A stretch of 64,000 nucleotides of DNA from Paenibacillus sp. FSL R7-0345 (GCF_038595055.1 NZ_CP152002.1:6506501-6570500), one strand, 5' to 3'. Positions 1-8,596 are shown, counted from the stretch's first letter. Notes: generated by a model not told the origin, from the sequence alone. Numbers and translations: made by a program.

Positions 1-2196
1 CGAGTACTGGCTGACCAGCGGCAGACTGGATGGAGAAAGCCCCTCATTATAAGTCAGAATAATCTGCTTGTCCGATCCTGCTGCGCTCTGGTAGACCGGG
101 GGCACTGAATCGCTCGTATTCCGGACATAAAAATCACTGAAACTGGCTATGTTCTGCCCGTATTGATCCTGCAGCGGATAAGAGCCGGCATAATACGTTA
201 CGCGGACACTTTGCCCGCTAGCTGCAACATTATTTAAACCGAGGGTAAGGGAAGACCCGCTGGAGCTAACCGAACTAACTCCCAGGGAGACGCCGTCCGC
301 ATACACATAGAACTGGCCGTAACCGGCTGTTGACGCTGTTCTAAGCTGATCGTTAAAGTTCAGCACTAATGTTTTGCCGGACAAGGTTCCATCCTTAGGT
401 GTAGGCAGCACAGACTGGATATTATTAGTCACCAAACGGGCTGAAAAGGAGCTTGCTGTATTTCCGCTTAAATCCTGTATCATTCTTATTCCCTGGGTGT
501 AGGATATTCTAATAACTTGTCCCACGGCAACTCCGGTACTAAGCGTAACGTAGACACTGTCACCCTGAATGTAGACACTGTCTATATTCCGTTTCTCCTC
601 ATTAACCGTAACCGCAAAGCTGCTCAGCATCAGAGACACGCCCGAATGGAGTGCTTCATCGTATTTCAGACGGATGGTACGATTGTTCTCAAGCAACGCA
701 GATGAGAGCAACGGAGCTGTCTTATCAAGAGCTACTGTTTTAAAACTCCAGCCGTTTCGGCCGTTTATGCCTTCGAACGGATTGTTACTGCCGTCAACAA
801 AAGCTCCCTGGGCAATATCAACATAATAAATGGTATCATTATCGAGTCCTGTCGAAGGTGCAATAGTAAATTCCTTTGAGTCGGCACTCGGGGTTACACT
901 CGTTGGAACTAATGTACCATTGCTCTTATATAAAGCTACCCCGCTCGGTGCAGTTAAAGTGGTTGCCTGGTTAAAAGCAATCTTAATCGGCTGCTTAATC
1001 TGCACTGCTTCACTGCGGTCAGCCGGACTTAGCGAGGTTATTCCGAAACCTGTAAGTGAAGTAGTGGTGAAGGTCCATGTGTACGATCCTGAGGCAGGAA
1101 ATACATTACCATCCTGGTCGTAGAATGCCCCCTTCGGAATAGTTACCGTGTACTGAGTGTTGCTTAATAACGGATTCGCTGCTGAAGCAGCTGCCACACT
1201 AATGAACCGTGTTCCTCCGCCCGTTACCGAAGCAGAATTCACGTTAAAATATCTGGCATATGCTGTGTTACTCGGCGATACAGTTATGATTCCTGCAGCC
1301 GGCATCATCGGCTGATCAAACGTAAGCTGGATACCTGTTGATACCGGCACTGCACCTGCCCCGTTTAATGGAGAAACTGTCATTCCCGGCACAACCGACC
1401 CTTTTACCGAAAAGCTCCAGACGTTACCTGTGGTAATGCCTGCATAGGACTTATTGTCATCATCCTTTAGTGCATATGGATCGATCAGCACATAATAGCT
1501 GCTGCCGGCTGTAAGTTTACTTGCTAACGTTAGTGTTACAGTTGTAGTAGAATTTGTGTTGTCATTTTGCAGATAGAAGTACGGCTCTCCATCTTTAATT
1601 TTAAATTCCTGGACGACTGAATTATCCGCTGAAGCGATCAGTTTGATCGATCCGCCGCCCTTCTGTAGCTTATTATTTAGCTTTATGCTTAGCTGAGTGA
1701 GACTGCTGTCAACACGCGAGTAATTCGCCGGAGAATATTCCGTAGCAGTAATGGCAGTATTAATAGATGGCGCTGTAGTAAATGTTGAAGACGTCGCTAA
1801 CGACTCGAGCCCTAGATTATCCTTGAACATCCCTTTTGGCACATTAACGGTATAGGTCTTGTTATATTCAAGCTCCTTGCCTAACTTAACCTGATACTCG
1901 GTTGAACTGCTGATCAGACCTGAACTCCCCACCGGAATTGTTACATACGGCTCACTCACTCCCTGAGCTGTTACTGTGATGTTGCCGCTTTGCGGGCTTA
2001 CCAGCCTGTCAAAGCTAAGCTTAATGGATGAGCTGATATTGACGTTCTTTTCACCATCCGCTGGTGAGATGCCTACGCTAAATTCATTTGCGGCATGTAC
2101 CGTCTGGCTGCCGATTCCGATAGACGGATACCCGGTACTGAGCAGCATATTCCCAGCCAGAATGAGTGCGGTCCAAATTGAAACTTTCCTTTTCAT
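1..2196 (-). CDS. Secreted multidomain Ig-like / SwmB repeat protein (C-terminal part missing)
   Basis: An uninterrupted frame runs from an ATG at 2196 to the left edge, 732 codons with no stop, so the 3' part lies outside. A GAGAGGAG ribosome site precedes the ATG. Residues 1-36 look like a signal peptide ending in VHAA. Residues about 37-470 contain several Big_5-like bacterial Ig repeats, recognisable by phrases such as SPADGEKNVNISSSIKLSFD, IPKGAF and WTFTT. Residues about 495-720 contain two SwmB-like repeats (LKYDEALHSG, VRISYTQG-type and VTYYAGSYPLQD phrases). Such proteins are usually wall-associated adhesins or S-layer-linked proteins. An SLH anchor may follow beyond the window, but that is inference. 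It lies downstream of metK, separated by a terminator. Confidence 0.85.
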   Translation of the reverse strand, partial: MKRKVSIWTALILAGNMLLSTGYPSIGIGSQTVHAANEFSVGISPADGEKNVNISSSIKLSFDRLVSPQSGNITVTAQGVSEPYVTIPVGSSGLISSSTEYQVKLGKELEYNKTYTVNVPKGMFKDNLGLESLATSSTFTTAPSINTAITATEYSPANYSRVDSSLTQLSIKLNNKLQKGGGSIKLIASADNSVVQEFKIKDGEPYFYLQNDNTNSTTTVTLTLASKLTAGSSYYVLIDPYALKDDDNKSYAGITTGNVWSFSVKGSVVPGMTVSPLNGAGAVPVSTGIQLTFDQPMMPAAGIITVSPSNTAYARYFNVNSASVTGGGTRFISVAAASAANPLLSNTQYTVTIPKGAFYDQDGNVFPASGSYTWTFTTTSLTGFGITSLSPADRSEAVQIKQPIKIAFNQATTLTAPSGVALYKSNGTLVPTSVTPSADSKEFTIAPSTGLDNDTIYYVDIAQGAFVDGSNNPFEGINGRNGWSFKTVALDKTAPLLSSALLENNRTIRLKYDEALHSGVSLMLSSFAVTVNEEKRNIDSVYIQGDSVYVTLSTGVAVGQVIRISYTQGIRMIQDLSGNTASSFSARLVTNNIQSVLPTPKDGTLSGKTLVLNFNDQLRTASTAGYGQFYVYADGVSLGVSSVSSSGSSLTLGLNNVAASGQSVRVTYYAGSYPLQDQYGQNIASFSDFYVRNTSDSVPPVYQSAAGSDKQIILTYNEGLSPSSLPLVSQYS

Positions 2197-2331
2197 GCGC
2201 TAAAAGACTCCTCTCAAACCATACTTTCTCGTCTGTATACATATCCTTATATTTCGGCTTCCAGGCTTCCAAAGTTTAGAAGACACCCTCTTTTGAGGCA
2301 GTTACATACTCATTCTGTTGTAAAATAACGC

Positions 2332-2383
2332 AAAAAAGCCCGCAGCCAGTAGTCTTCTGCAATAGAAGTACTGTCCGCAGGCT
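2332..2383 (-). terminator. metK intrinsic terminator
   Basis: An interrupted stem (AGCCTGCGG with CTGCGGGCT, extended by an ACAGTA/ACTACTG region and TTCT/AGAA) is followed on the minus strand by a run of six T. It sits 25 nt past the metK stop. Confidence 0.8.
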
Positions 2384-2406
2384 TGTCCGAATTATATTTA
2401 AAAAGG

Positions 2407-3609
2407 TTAGATTCCAGCCTTGGCTCTCAGCATATCCGCTTTATCTACGCGTTCCCAAGGAAGATCCACATCAGTACGGCCGAAATGTCCGTAGGCTGCA
2501 GTCTGTCTGTAAATAGGCTTGCGCAGATCCAGCATCGAAATAATACCGGCAGGGCGAAGATCAAAGCTGCTGCTGATCAGTTCAGCCAGCTTTTCTTCAC
2601 TGATTTTACCTGTTCCGTATGTATCCACATTAATCGAGACAGGATTAGCCACACCAATGGCATAGGCCAGTTGAATTTCGCACTTGTCTGCAAGTCCGGC
2701 AGCAACCAGGTTCTTGGCTACATATCGGGCAGCATAAGCAGCCGAGCGGTCAACTTTGGTTGGATCTTTACCGGAGAATGCGCCTCCGCCATGACGGGCA
2801 TAACCGCCATATGTATCTACAATAATCTTACGTCCGGTTAGACCGGCATCGCCCTGAGGACCGCCGATAACGAAACGTCCTGTAGGATTAATGAAGTACT
2901 TTGTATTCTCATCCAGCAGTTCTGCAGGAACTACCGGCAAGATAACATGCTCTTTAATATCTGCCTGAATCTGCTCCAGCGTAATTTCCTCAGCATGCTG
3001 AGTCGATACTACGATGGCATCTACACGTACAGGCTTATCATCCTGATACTCAATGGTAACCTGTGTTTTGCCGTCCGGACGCAAATATTCCAAAGTGCCG
3101 TTTTTGCGGACTTCGGACAAACGACGGGCAATCCGGTGTGACAGAGCGATCGGCAGCGGCATAAGCTCAGGTGTTTCATTGGTTGCAAAACCGAACATCA
3201 AGCCCTGGTCGCCGGCACCAATATTTGCAGTTTCCTCAGCGACCTGTGCAGGATCACGGTGTTCCAGGGCAGCATTTACGCCTTGAGCGATATCGGCAGA
3301 CTGCTCATTGAGCGAGCTCAATACAGCGCAGGTATTGTAGTCAAAACCGAATTTAGCACGTGTATACCCAATTTCTTTAATGGTATTGCGTACAATCGAT
3401 GGAATATCAACATATTCCGATTTGGTGCTGATCTCGCCGATGACAAGCACAAGACCGGTGGCCACAGCCACTTCACAGGCTACACGGGCATTCGGATCAT
3501 TTGCTAAAAAAGCATCCAGAACTGCGTCGGAAATCTGATCGCAGATTTTATCCGGATGCCCTTCCGTTACGGACTCGGAAGTAAACAAATGACGTCCTTT
3601 GATAGACAT
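2407..3609 (-). CDS. metK: S-adenosylmethionine synthetase
   Basis: Makes S-adenosylmethionine from ATP and methionine in the cytoplasm. The 400-residue product has the usual length and family signatures: FTSESVTEGHPDKICDQISD at residues 10-29, GAGDQGLMFGFA near residue 117, and the glycine-rich loop GGGAFSGKDPTKVDRSAAY near residue 275. ATG at 3609 is preceded by GGGAGGTTGAGTAC, a good ribosome site. It is a single-gene unit bounded by a terminator downstream and a 22-bp palindrome upstream. No SAM-I (S-box) riboswitch core is visible in the 213-nt leader, which is notable because metK in many Firmicutes is S-box controlled. Confidence 0.97.
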   Translation of the reverse strand: MSIKGRHLFTSESVTEGHPDKICDQISDAVLDAFLANDPNARVACEVAVATGLVLVIGEISTKSEYVDIPSIVRNTIKEIGYTRAKFGFDYNTCAVLSSLNEQSADIAQGVNAALEHRDPAQVAEETANIGAGDQGLMFGFATNETPELMPLPIALSHRIARRLSEVRKNGTLEYLRPDGKTQVTIEYQDDKPVRVDAIVVSTQHAEEITLEQIQADIKEHVILPVVPAELLDENTKYFINPTGRFVIGGPQGDAGLTGRKIIVDTYGGYARHGGGAFSGKDPTKVDRSAAYAARYVAKNLVAAGLADKCEIQLAYAIGVANPVSINVDTYGTGKISEEKLAELISSSFDLRPAGIISMLDLRKPIYRQTAAYGHFGRTDVDLPWERVDKADMLRAKAGI

Positions 3610-3728
3610 GTACTCAACCTCCCATATTATTAGTCTGACACTGTATAAGGGGGCTCCTTAAAACATAACAGGTCAAATATAAAGTATAAATAATAGCGTA
3701 AACGAACGGCTGCCCATTCAAAAAACGA

Positions 3729-3750
3729 ACCTTTTCCATATGGAAAAGGT
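3729..3750 (-). terminator. 22-bp perfect palindrome, probable SASP-gene terminator
   Basis: ACCTTTTCC-ATAT-GGAAAAGGT is a perfect inverted repeat followed on the minus strand by TCGTTTTTTG. It lies 73 nt downstream of the SASP stop and upstream of metK. It fits a terminator that insulates the two genes, although a regulatory role for metK cannot be excluded. Confidence 0.6.
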
Positions 3751-3822
3751 CTAAGGCTTTCCTCAAAAGTCATATTATCTTATTTGCCGGATGGTGTCAA
3801 TTAAAGGCAAGTACCGCTCTAA

Positions 3823-4092
3823 TTATAAAAGAGACTGCTCAGCCTGCTTTACAAGCCTCTTTGTAATTTCTCCGCCTACAGATCCGTTATCTCTGGAGGT
3901 CAAATGACCCAGATATGGACTCCGCCCAACTCCGCCCGAACCTCCCATAGCTCCCAGCTCAGATGCAAATTCAGTATCTGCTCCTCCGCCATAAGATGCA
4001 CCATATAACCCGAATTCAGCTGCAATTTCATATTGCATTTGTTTAAGCATTGCGCGGCTTTCCGGTACTACTGTCCGATTAGTACGTGCCAT
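3823..4092 (-). CDS. Alpha/beta-type small acid-soluble spore protein
   Basis: An 89-residue DNA-binding protein of the alpha/beta SASP family, which coats and protects the spore chromosome. The start is set at ATG 4092 (MARTNRTVVPES), 8 nt after AGGAGGTGC. A longer upstream frame lacks a ribosome site. Family marks are visible: LKQMQYEIAAEFGL, the GPR germination-protease cleavage context TEFASELG near residues 44-51, and the C-terminal block SVGGEITKRLVKQAEQSL. An insertion of glycine and serine (GAMGGSGGVGRS) follows the cleavage site. Expression in the forespore under sigma-G is expected for the family, but I could not identify a convincing sigma-G promoter. Confidence 0.9.
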   Translation of the reverse strand: MARTNRTVVPESRAMLKQMQYEIAAEFGLYGASYGGGADTEFASELGAMGGSGGVGRSPYLGHLTSRDNGSVGGEITKRLVKQAEQSLL

Positions 4093-4254
4093 GATACAGC
4101 ACCTCCTGAATGATTGTTTAGAATTACAGGAAGTATTGTGTACCTGAACCATACCTTTAAACCGGGTTAATGTTTGTCAGGCGAGGGAAAGAGTTCCTAG
4201 CGTATGAAATCCGCTTTACAGGGGAATCTTATTATATAGAAAGAACACAAAAAG

Positions 4255-4839
4255 TTATTTCAGCGTGTACGATCCGCGTACCATTACAACGAGTCCCAAG
4301 GTTTGTCCGGCTTGGACCGATATTCCCCGTCCATCACGGGGGAAAGATAATAAATGATTAGATGGTGCGGCTGCTCCATTAAGAAGATCAACACCAGCAG
4401 TCAGATCAGCAACACCGTTACTATCCTGTGAAAAAATAACCGCTTTACCGGCTCGTACAATAAATTCAGCACCGGCCCCGGCAATTAAAGTCTGGCCCGG
4501 TTTAACGTCAACGATTTCCGAAGCATCCCCGCTTTGGACTGGAGCAGTTGTCGCAACTGGTGCAGTAGTAGCTGCAGGTGTTGCAGTTGCAACTGGCGCT
4601 TGCGTTGCTGCAGGTGCTTGCGTTGCTGCAGGTGCTTGCGTTGCAACCGAACCACCGCCGCCTTGCAGCGCCTTTTGAATTTGCTGGTCTACATAGCTTT
4701 TAGTAACTACAGGGTCATCTGCCGTTCCAGGCTGGGAACCGACACTTGCACCATCAGCAGTTACATTTAGTAAAGAGCCCGCCCATAAGCTGCCTGCTAA
4801 AACGCCTGTTGCCAAGGTGATTTTCCATACCGTTTTCAT
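4255..4839 (-). CDS. Small secreted protein with Ala/Thr/Pro-rich linker, function unknown
   Basis: A 194-residue product that I do not recognise as a named family. Residues 1-28 form a signal peptide or N-terminal anchor. Residues 44-58 (VTKSYVDQQIQKALQ) are a short amphipathic segment. Residues 64-102 are a low-complexity linker with repeated ATQAPA/ATTAPV units. The C-terminal 90 residues (VDVKPGQTLIAGAGAEFIVRAG onward) look like a small beta-rich domain with repeated hydrophobic strands. It lies just downstream of the main S-layer-type gene and its terminator, on the same strand. A cell-surface role is inferred from the signal sequence and neighbourhood only. Confidence 0.75.
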   Translation of the reverse strand: MKTVWKITLATGVLAGSLWAGSLLNVTADGASVGSQPGTADDPVVTKSYVDQQIQKALQGGGGSVATQAPAATQAPAATQAPVATATPAATTAPVATTAPVQSGDASEIVDVKPGQTLIAGAGAEFIVRAGKAVIFSQDSNGVADLTAGVDLLNGAAAPSNHLLSFPRDGRGISVQAGQTLGLVVMVRGSYTLK

Positions 4840-4858
4840 TAGCGTCCTCCTTATGTGT

Positions 4859-4892
4859 AAAAAAAAAGAATAGCCTCCGAAGAGGCTATTCT
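4859..4892 (-). terminator. Terminator of the N-terminal-SLH protein gene
   Basis: A perfect 11-bp stem (AGAATAGCCTC and GAGGCTATTCT) with a 4-nt loop is followed on the minus strand by about nine T. It lies 27 nt past the stop of the S-layer-type gene. Confidence 0.9.
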
Positions 4893-4918
4893 GTGCTTCG
4901 GTATAACCGAGAAGCTAA

Positions 4919-7672
4919 TTATTTACCGTTAACAGTAGTGTCTTTAACGATAACATTACCGGAAGTATCCTTAGTTGCAGTGTTTACAACTGTAACAGTA
5001 ATGTTGTTTACATAAGTTGCGCTCAGGTTAACTGCACCTGCTGCGTCAGATGTGTAAGCAATAATCTCGCTTGCTTGGATGCCTTCAGTACCATTTTCAA
5101 CATAAAGTACTCTGGAATTGTTGTAAGTTCCCTCAGTAGCATTAAGTTTGAAGAAGTATTTGCTTCCGGATCCACCATCTGCAGTTACGTTCTTAATGGT
5201 TACACCGTTAACCTTGAATTCAAGGTCGCCAGCAGCCAGAACAACATCTTCAGAGAAGTTAACGATCAGGCGTTTGGAATCATCAGTAGATACGGATGCA
5301 GAAGCCAGCTTAGGTGCAATACCATCAGCAAGTGCAACTGATTGAACTACTGGAGTAATTGTGTTACCAGCAGTATCCTGGATACCGTTGATTACGAAAT
5401 CAAAGCTCTTAGTAGCATCAATTCCAGTTCTAGGAATGTAGAGAGTTACAGTAACTTCCGAATCAACTGGTTTCGAGCTGCTGTAGTCAGTTGTGATGTA
5501 GCTTCCTGCAGGTAAGGCTTTACCAGCCAATGTGTAGTTGTTAACGTCACGAACTGTAGTGATGTTAAGACCATTAACATCTTTCACACCGAAGATGATG
5601 TTCTGATCAGCATTACCAGTATTAGCTGCGTACGGAGTTGTAACAACAACCGGACGGGAAGTATCTGTAGAAGTTGTAGCAGTAATCGCTACAGTGTGTA
5701 CAGAAGCAGCGTTTCCGTTAGCTTGAGCAGATGTATCCTTAACAAGGCCAGCTGTCAAACGAAGAGTGTAGTTACCAGCAGACAATCCAGTTACATCTTT
5801 GAACAGGATGTCTTTGCTGTCGTTAGATGTGGAGTATGTTGCTGTGCTAACAGTTTTAGTTGTAGGGTTACCAGTAGCATCGCTAATCAATGTGTATTGG
5901 GCTCCAACTACAGGGTTAACTGTTTCAGAGAATTTAACTGTAAGACCAGTGCTACCGTAAGTTGCGCTAACAACTGTAGGAGCAGTAGTATCCTTAGCGA
6001 ACGATACAGCTTGGCTGGAAGAAGAAGCTACCAGGTTACCCAGTACGTCTCTGATGCTGGAACCAAATACTACTGTTCCGCTGAACGAGCCGCTTGTAGG
6101 GAATGTGAAGGAAGGTGCTTTCAGTGTGAAAGTCTTCTTGTCACTACCAGCAGTAACATCGAAAGTATCTACTTTTACTCCGTTGGAATCCAACAGTGTA
6201 ATGCTGCCATACAAAGAGTTGATATCAACGTCTTTGTTGAAGACAAGCTTAGCAGTTCTTTCACCCGTTACAGTGAAGCTAGAGATCGTTGGTGCAGCAA
6301 CATCGGACACAACAGTAACAGTTGTTTTAGTTGGGTTCGGTGTAATATAGTTACCAGCAAAGTCTTTAACATTCAACAGGGAAACGTCATAAGTTTTGCC
6401 AGTTTCCAGAGTGGATGTAGTCAGAACGATTTCATCAAGAGTAGAACCCTTAACAACAGCTGCAGTAGCGCCATTTACATAAGCGATAATTCCGCCACCA
6501 TTAGGCTCGGATACTACTGGCTCGCTGAATTTAACTGTTACTTTTGTAGTTGTAGCTTTAGCAACAGAAGAAACAGAAGCAATTGTAGGAGCAGTGGTGT
6601 CAGCAACAGTCAGCAGAGTAGTGTAGGCAGCTACGTCTTCGCCTGCAGAAGTGTTCACTTTATCAGTCAAAGTAAACGCATATTGACCCTTCAGATATTC
6701 AGTGCCAGCAAGGGTAATCCAAGCCTCAGTACCATCAGCTGCCAGTACTGCGTTAGCAATATCAGCATTTACTGCTGGTGCATCACCAAGTTTGCTAAGG
6801 GAAACAACGCCATCGATAAGGCTAGTTGTTCCACTTACTGTTTGAATAAGAGAATCAGCATCGATAGAACGGTTGAATTTAACAACAATCTGCTTGGAGT
6901 TAGGCGCAGTAACGGAAACAACCTTAGGAGCAGCCAAAGTTACTTTTGCTGTGTAGTTGTGACCATTGTTAGTGAAGTTAATTGTAGTTTCAACATTTGC
7001 TACCAGAGCAGTTGTCAAAGTTACAGTTGTAGTAGTTTTGTCAGAGAAAGTAACGAATACGCTAGTTGGGCTCAGCGCTTCAGCGGATGCTACAGTTGGA
7101 ACTGCAGTCAGGTTGTCAACTGCATAAGCTGCTTCTACTACCAAAGAGCGAGTAGCGTTAGCTTTGAAGTTGGTACCTTGAGCAACCAGACCAGCGTTGA
7201 TAACTGCTTGAGCATAGCCCTTAGCCCATGCGGATGCGGAGTTATCAGTTGTAGCTGGAGTTTCCAGTTTCAGAGCGCGGAACAATACAGCCGCTACTTC
7301 TTCAACTGTTACTTTACCGTTGTAATCGAAGATACCTTTAACAGTATCTTTACCTTGCATCAGGTTAGCTGCAGTAACAGCTTCGATGTAAGGAACTGCC
7401 CAGTTAGTAGCTGTGTAACCTTTGTCGTTGTAGGACAGTTTACCAGTTACTTCTGTAAGACCGAACAGCTTAGTAACGATCTTAGCGAACTCAGCGCGAG
7501 TAAGATCTTTTTCAAGGTGAGCTTGACCGTCTGGGTAGCCGTTCAGGATACCTTTAGCTGCCAAAGCGTCGAATTTAGCTTGTGGAGTTGTTGCAGTTTC
7601 ACCAAATGCTACAGAGGCAAACATCGAGAATGCCATTGCTGTAGATAATGCTACGGATAAAATTTTCTTCAT
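4919..7672 (-). CDS. Major S-layer-type protein with three N-terminal SLH domains
   Basis: A 917-residue secreted surface protein starting at MKKILSVALS (ATG 7672) after AAGGAGGAG. Residues 1-25 are a signal peptide. Residues about 30-185 hold three SLH repeats that dock onto the pyruvylated wall polymer. Their TRAE-type motifs read TRAE, TVEE and TRSL, so only the first is canonical. The rest is a series of Ig-like/Big_5-like beta repeats (phrases such as VKFSEPV, LNFSEDVVL-type edges, DTTAPTI linkers). Codon use is strongly biased to GTT/GTA, GCT/GCA and ACA/ACT, unlike most neighbours and typical of a very abundant protein. A strong promoter, a long leader, an upstream in-frame start with a second strong ribosome site (7744), and a perfect terminator all fit an S-layer gene. 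Confidence 0.9.
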   Translation of the reverse strand: MKKILSVALSTAMAFSMFASVAFGETATTPQAKFDALAAKGILNGYPDGQAHLEKDLTRAEFAKIVTKLFGLTEVTGKLSYNDKGYTATNWAVPYIEAVTAANLMQGKDTVKGIFDYNGKVTVEEVAAVLFRALKLETPATTDNSASAWAKGYAQAVINAGLVAQGTNFKANATRSLVVEAAYAVDNLTAVPTVASAEALSPTSVFVTFSDKTTTTVTLTTALVANVETTINFTNNGHNYTAKVTLAAPKVVSVTAPNSKQIVVKFNRSIDADSLIQTVSGTTSLIDGVVSLSKLGDAPAVNADIANAVLAADGTEAWITLAGTEYLKGQYAFTLTDKVNTSAGEDVAAYTTLLTVADTTAPTIASVSSVAKATTTKVTVKFSEPVVSEPNGGGIIAYVNGATAAVVKGSTLDEIVLTTSTLETGKTYDVSLLNVKDFAGNYITPNPTKTTVTVVSDVAAPTISSFTVTGERTAKLVFNKDVDINSLYGSITLLDSNGVKVDTFDVTAGSDKKTFTLKAPSFTFPTSGSFSGTVVFGSSIRDVLGNLVASSSSQAVSFAKDTTAPTVVSATYGSTGLTVKFSETVNPVVGAQYTLISDATGNPTTKTVSTATYSTSNDSKDILFKDVTGLSAGNYTLRLTAGLVKDTSAQANGNAASVHTVAITATTSTDTSRPVVVTTPYAANTGNADQNIIFGVKDVNGLNITTVRDVNNYTLAGKALPAGSYITTDYSSSKPVDSEVTVTLYIPRTGIDATKSFDFVINGIQDTAGNTITPVVQSVALADGIAPKLASASVSTDDSKRLIVNFSEDVVLAAGDLEFKVNGVTIKNVTADGGSGSKYFFKLNATEGTYNNSRVLYVENGTEGIQASEIIAYTSDAAGAVNLSATYVNNITVTVVNTATKDTSGNVIVKDTTVNGK

Positions 7673-7734
7673 AACCTTTTTTTCTCCTCCTTGGACATTC
7701 ATGAACTGAGATTTTTCTTTAGTTGGGTAGCTCA

Positions 7735-7760
7735 TGTCACTCATTAGCCGATGCACCCCC
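7735..7760 (-). promoter_or_regulatory. Second, upstream in-frame translation start of the S-layer-type gene
   Basis: On the minus strand AAAGGGGGTG lies 9 nt before ATG 7744, which opens the same frame as the MKK start 24 codons later. AAAGGGGGTG can pair along its whole length with the 16S 3' end, one pair being G-U. Both starts are therefore plausible. Initiation at 7744 would give a hydrophilic extension (MSDMSYPTKEKSQF...) before the signal peptide. Confidence 0.55.
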
Positions 7761-7869
7761 TTTCCCGAGTTGAGCATATTAAGTATAAATAATGTCTGTG
7801 ACGGGTATCACAGAAACTTGTAAACAGGTTTAAGGCATACTAATACTAGATTCCTAATTCTACCTAAGT

Positions 7870-7898
7870 ATTATACAATGTGCCTCAAGTCACGTAAA
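7870..7898 (-). promoter_or_regulatory. Sigma-A promoter of the S-layer-type gene
   Basis: On the minus strand TTTACG (7898-7893), a 17-bp spacer and a perfect TATAAT (7875-7870). The predicted start near 7863 gives a leader of about 190 nt to the MKK start, containing a small CTGTGA/TCACAG hairpin at 7796-7813. Confidence 0.65.
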
Positions 7899-8211
7899 GC
7901 TAATTTTTCCATCTGGCATTGCCCGAACCAACTGATACTAGGCAAATGCCCGGTGTAATTGACTCTACATCTTAAACGCAGAAGTTTTTAAAAAGTTGCG
8001 CTTGGTTCAAAAGTTTTTTAAAAAATAATTGCTTATGTCCTTTGATCCACTAAAAGATACATTTGTATCTTCTACTAACTATTGTTAATCATGGGCGGCT
8101 ACGGGAATTAGTATAGCATAGCGAATTCGGCAGCGTCATTAAGCAATATTTGTTAAGTAAATAAACATAATTCTCCTGTTCTAAACCCACCTGCTGAAGC
8201 TTTAGAGCAAC
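7899..8211. other. Non-coding AT-rich region upstream of the S-layer-type promoter
   Basis: No gene is visible. The region holds an imperfect inverted repeat at 7915-7951 (GGCATT-GCC with GGCAAATGCC), two near-identical direct repeats AAGTTTTTAAAAA at 7982-7994 and 8010-8025, and a small inverted repeat AGATACATTTGTATCT at 8055-8070. These could be protein-binding or UP-element-like sequences for the strong promoter. This is inference only. Confidence 0.5.
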
Positions 8212-8236
8212 AAAAAAAGCGCCGTTGCCGGCGCTT
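8212..8236 (-). terminator. Terminator of the 113-residue protein gene
   Basis: AAGCGCCG-GCAA-CGGCGCTT stem followed on the minus strand by seven T. It lies 19 nt past the stop of the 8255-8596 gene. Confidence 0.9.
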
Positions 8237-8254
8237 TCCTTCTATAAACATATC

Positions 8255-8596
8255 CTAACGGATCTTCATGGACAGCTGAATCAGTTCCTGACGCTTCTCA
8301 GGGCTGAAATTTACATTTTCATACATCGCATCGATTGCCCCGCGGTTCTCGCGGTAGGCCTTCTCATGCTTGATGGTTGTATGGGACCATTCAATCAAAG
8401 CATTCTCCGCGATGACAAGATCATTGTATGCATCATGGAATCCGGTAGCCTGTACAAGCTCTTCCATTACTTCCTGTGTAATCTCCTGCAATGCGCGCTT
8501 TGCGGCAATTTCCTTCTCCAAAACTTTAGCTCTATTCTCAAACAGGTTCTTTGCTTTCGTGTAATCCAGTTGGGCTTTAGATAAAATCGGTTTCAT
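8255..8596 (-). CDS. Small helical cytoplasmic protein, function unknown
   Basis: A 113-residue protein with no signal peptide or membrane segment. It is rich in Lys, Glu and Ala with heptad-like spacing (KAQLDYTKAKNLFENRAKVL, EKEIAAKRALQEITQEV), suggesting a two-helix coiled-coil hairpin. ATG 8596 is preceded by GAAAGGTG at good spacing, and a perfect terminator follows, so it is very likely a real single-gene unit. I do not recognise a named family. It sits between two SLH-protein genes, but nothing in its sequence points to export. Confidence 0.75.
   Translation of the reverse strand: MKPILSKAQLDYTKAKNLFENRAKVLEKEIAAKRALQEITQEVMEELVQATGFHDAYNDLVIAENALIEWSHTTIKHEKAYRENRGAIDAMYENVNFSPEKRQELIQLSMKIR

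Noticed and set aside
3729..3750. The 22-bp palindrome as part of a SAM riboswitch for metK
   Set aside because: No conserved S-box core surrounds it. The following T-run and its position after the SASP gene fit a terminator better.
4540..4660. Short tandem repeats (GCTGCAGGTGCTTGCGTT-type) considered as a CRISPR or minisatellite
   Set aside because: They are in frame and encode the ATQAPA linker of the 4255-4839 protein. There are no spacers.
5696..7648. A 650-codon open frame on the plus strand opposite the S-layer-type gene
   Set aside because: It is an antisense shadow caused by the strongly biased codon use of the real gene. The product is Ser/Cys-rich nonsense with no ribosome site or family signature.
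7799..7863. A regulatory leader peptide in the S-layer 5' leader
   Set aside because: Apart from the in-frame upstream start, no short frame with a ribosome site is present.
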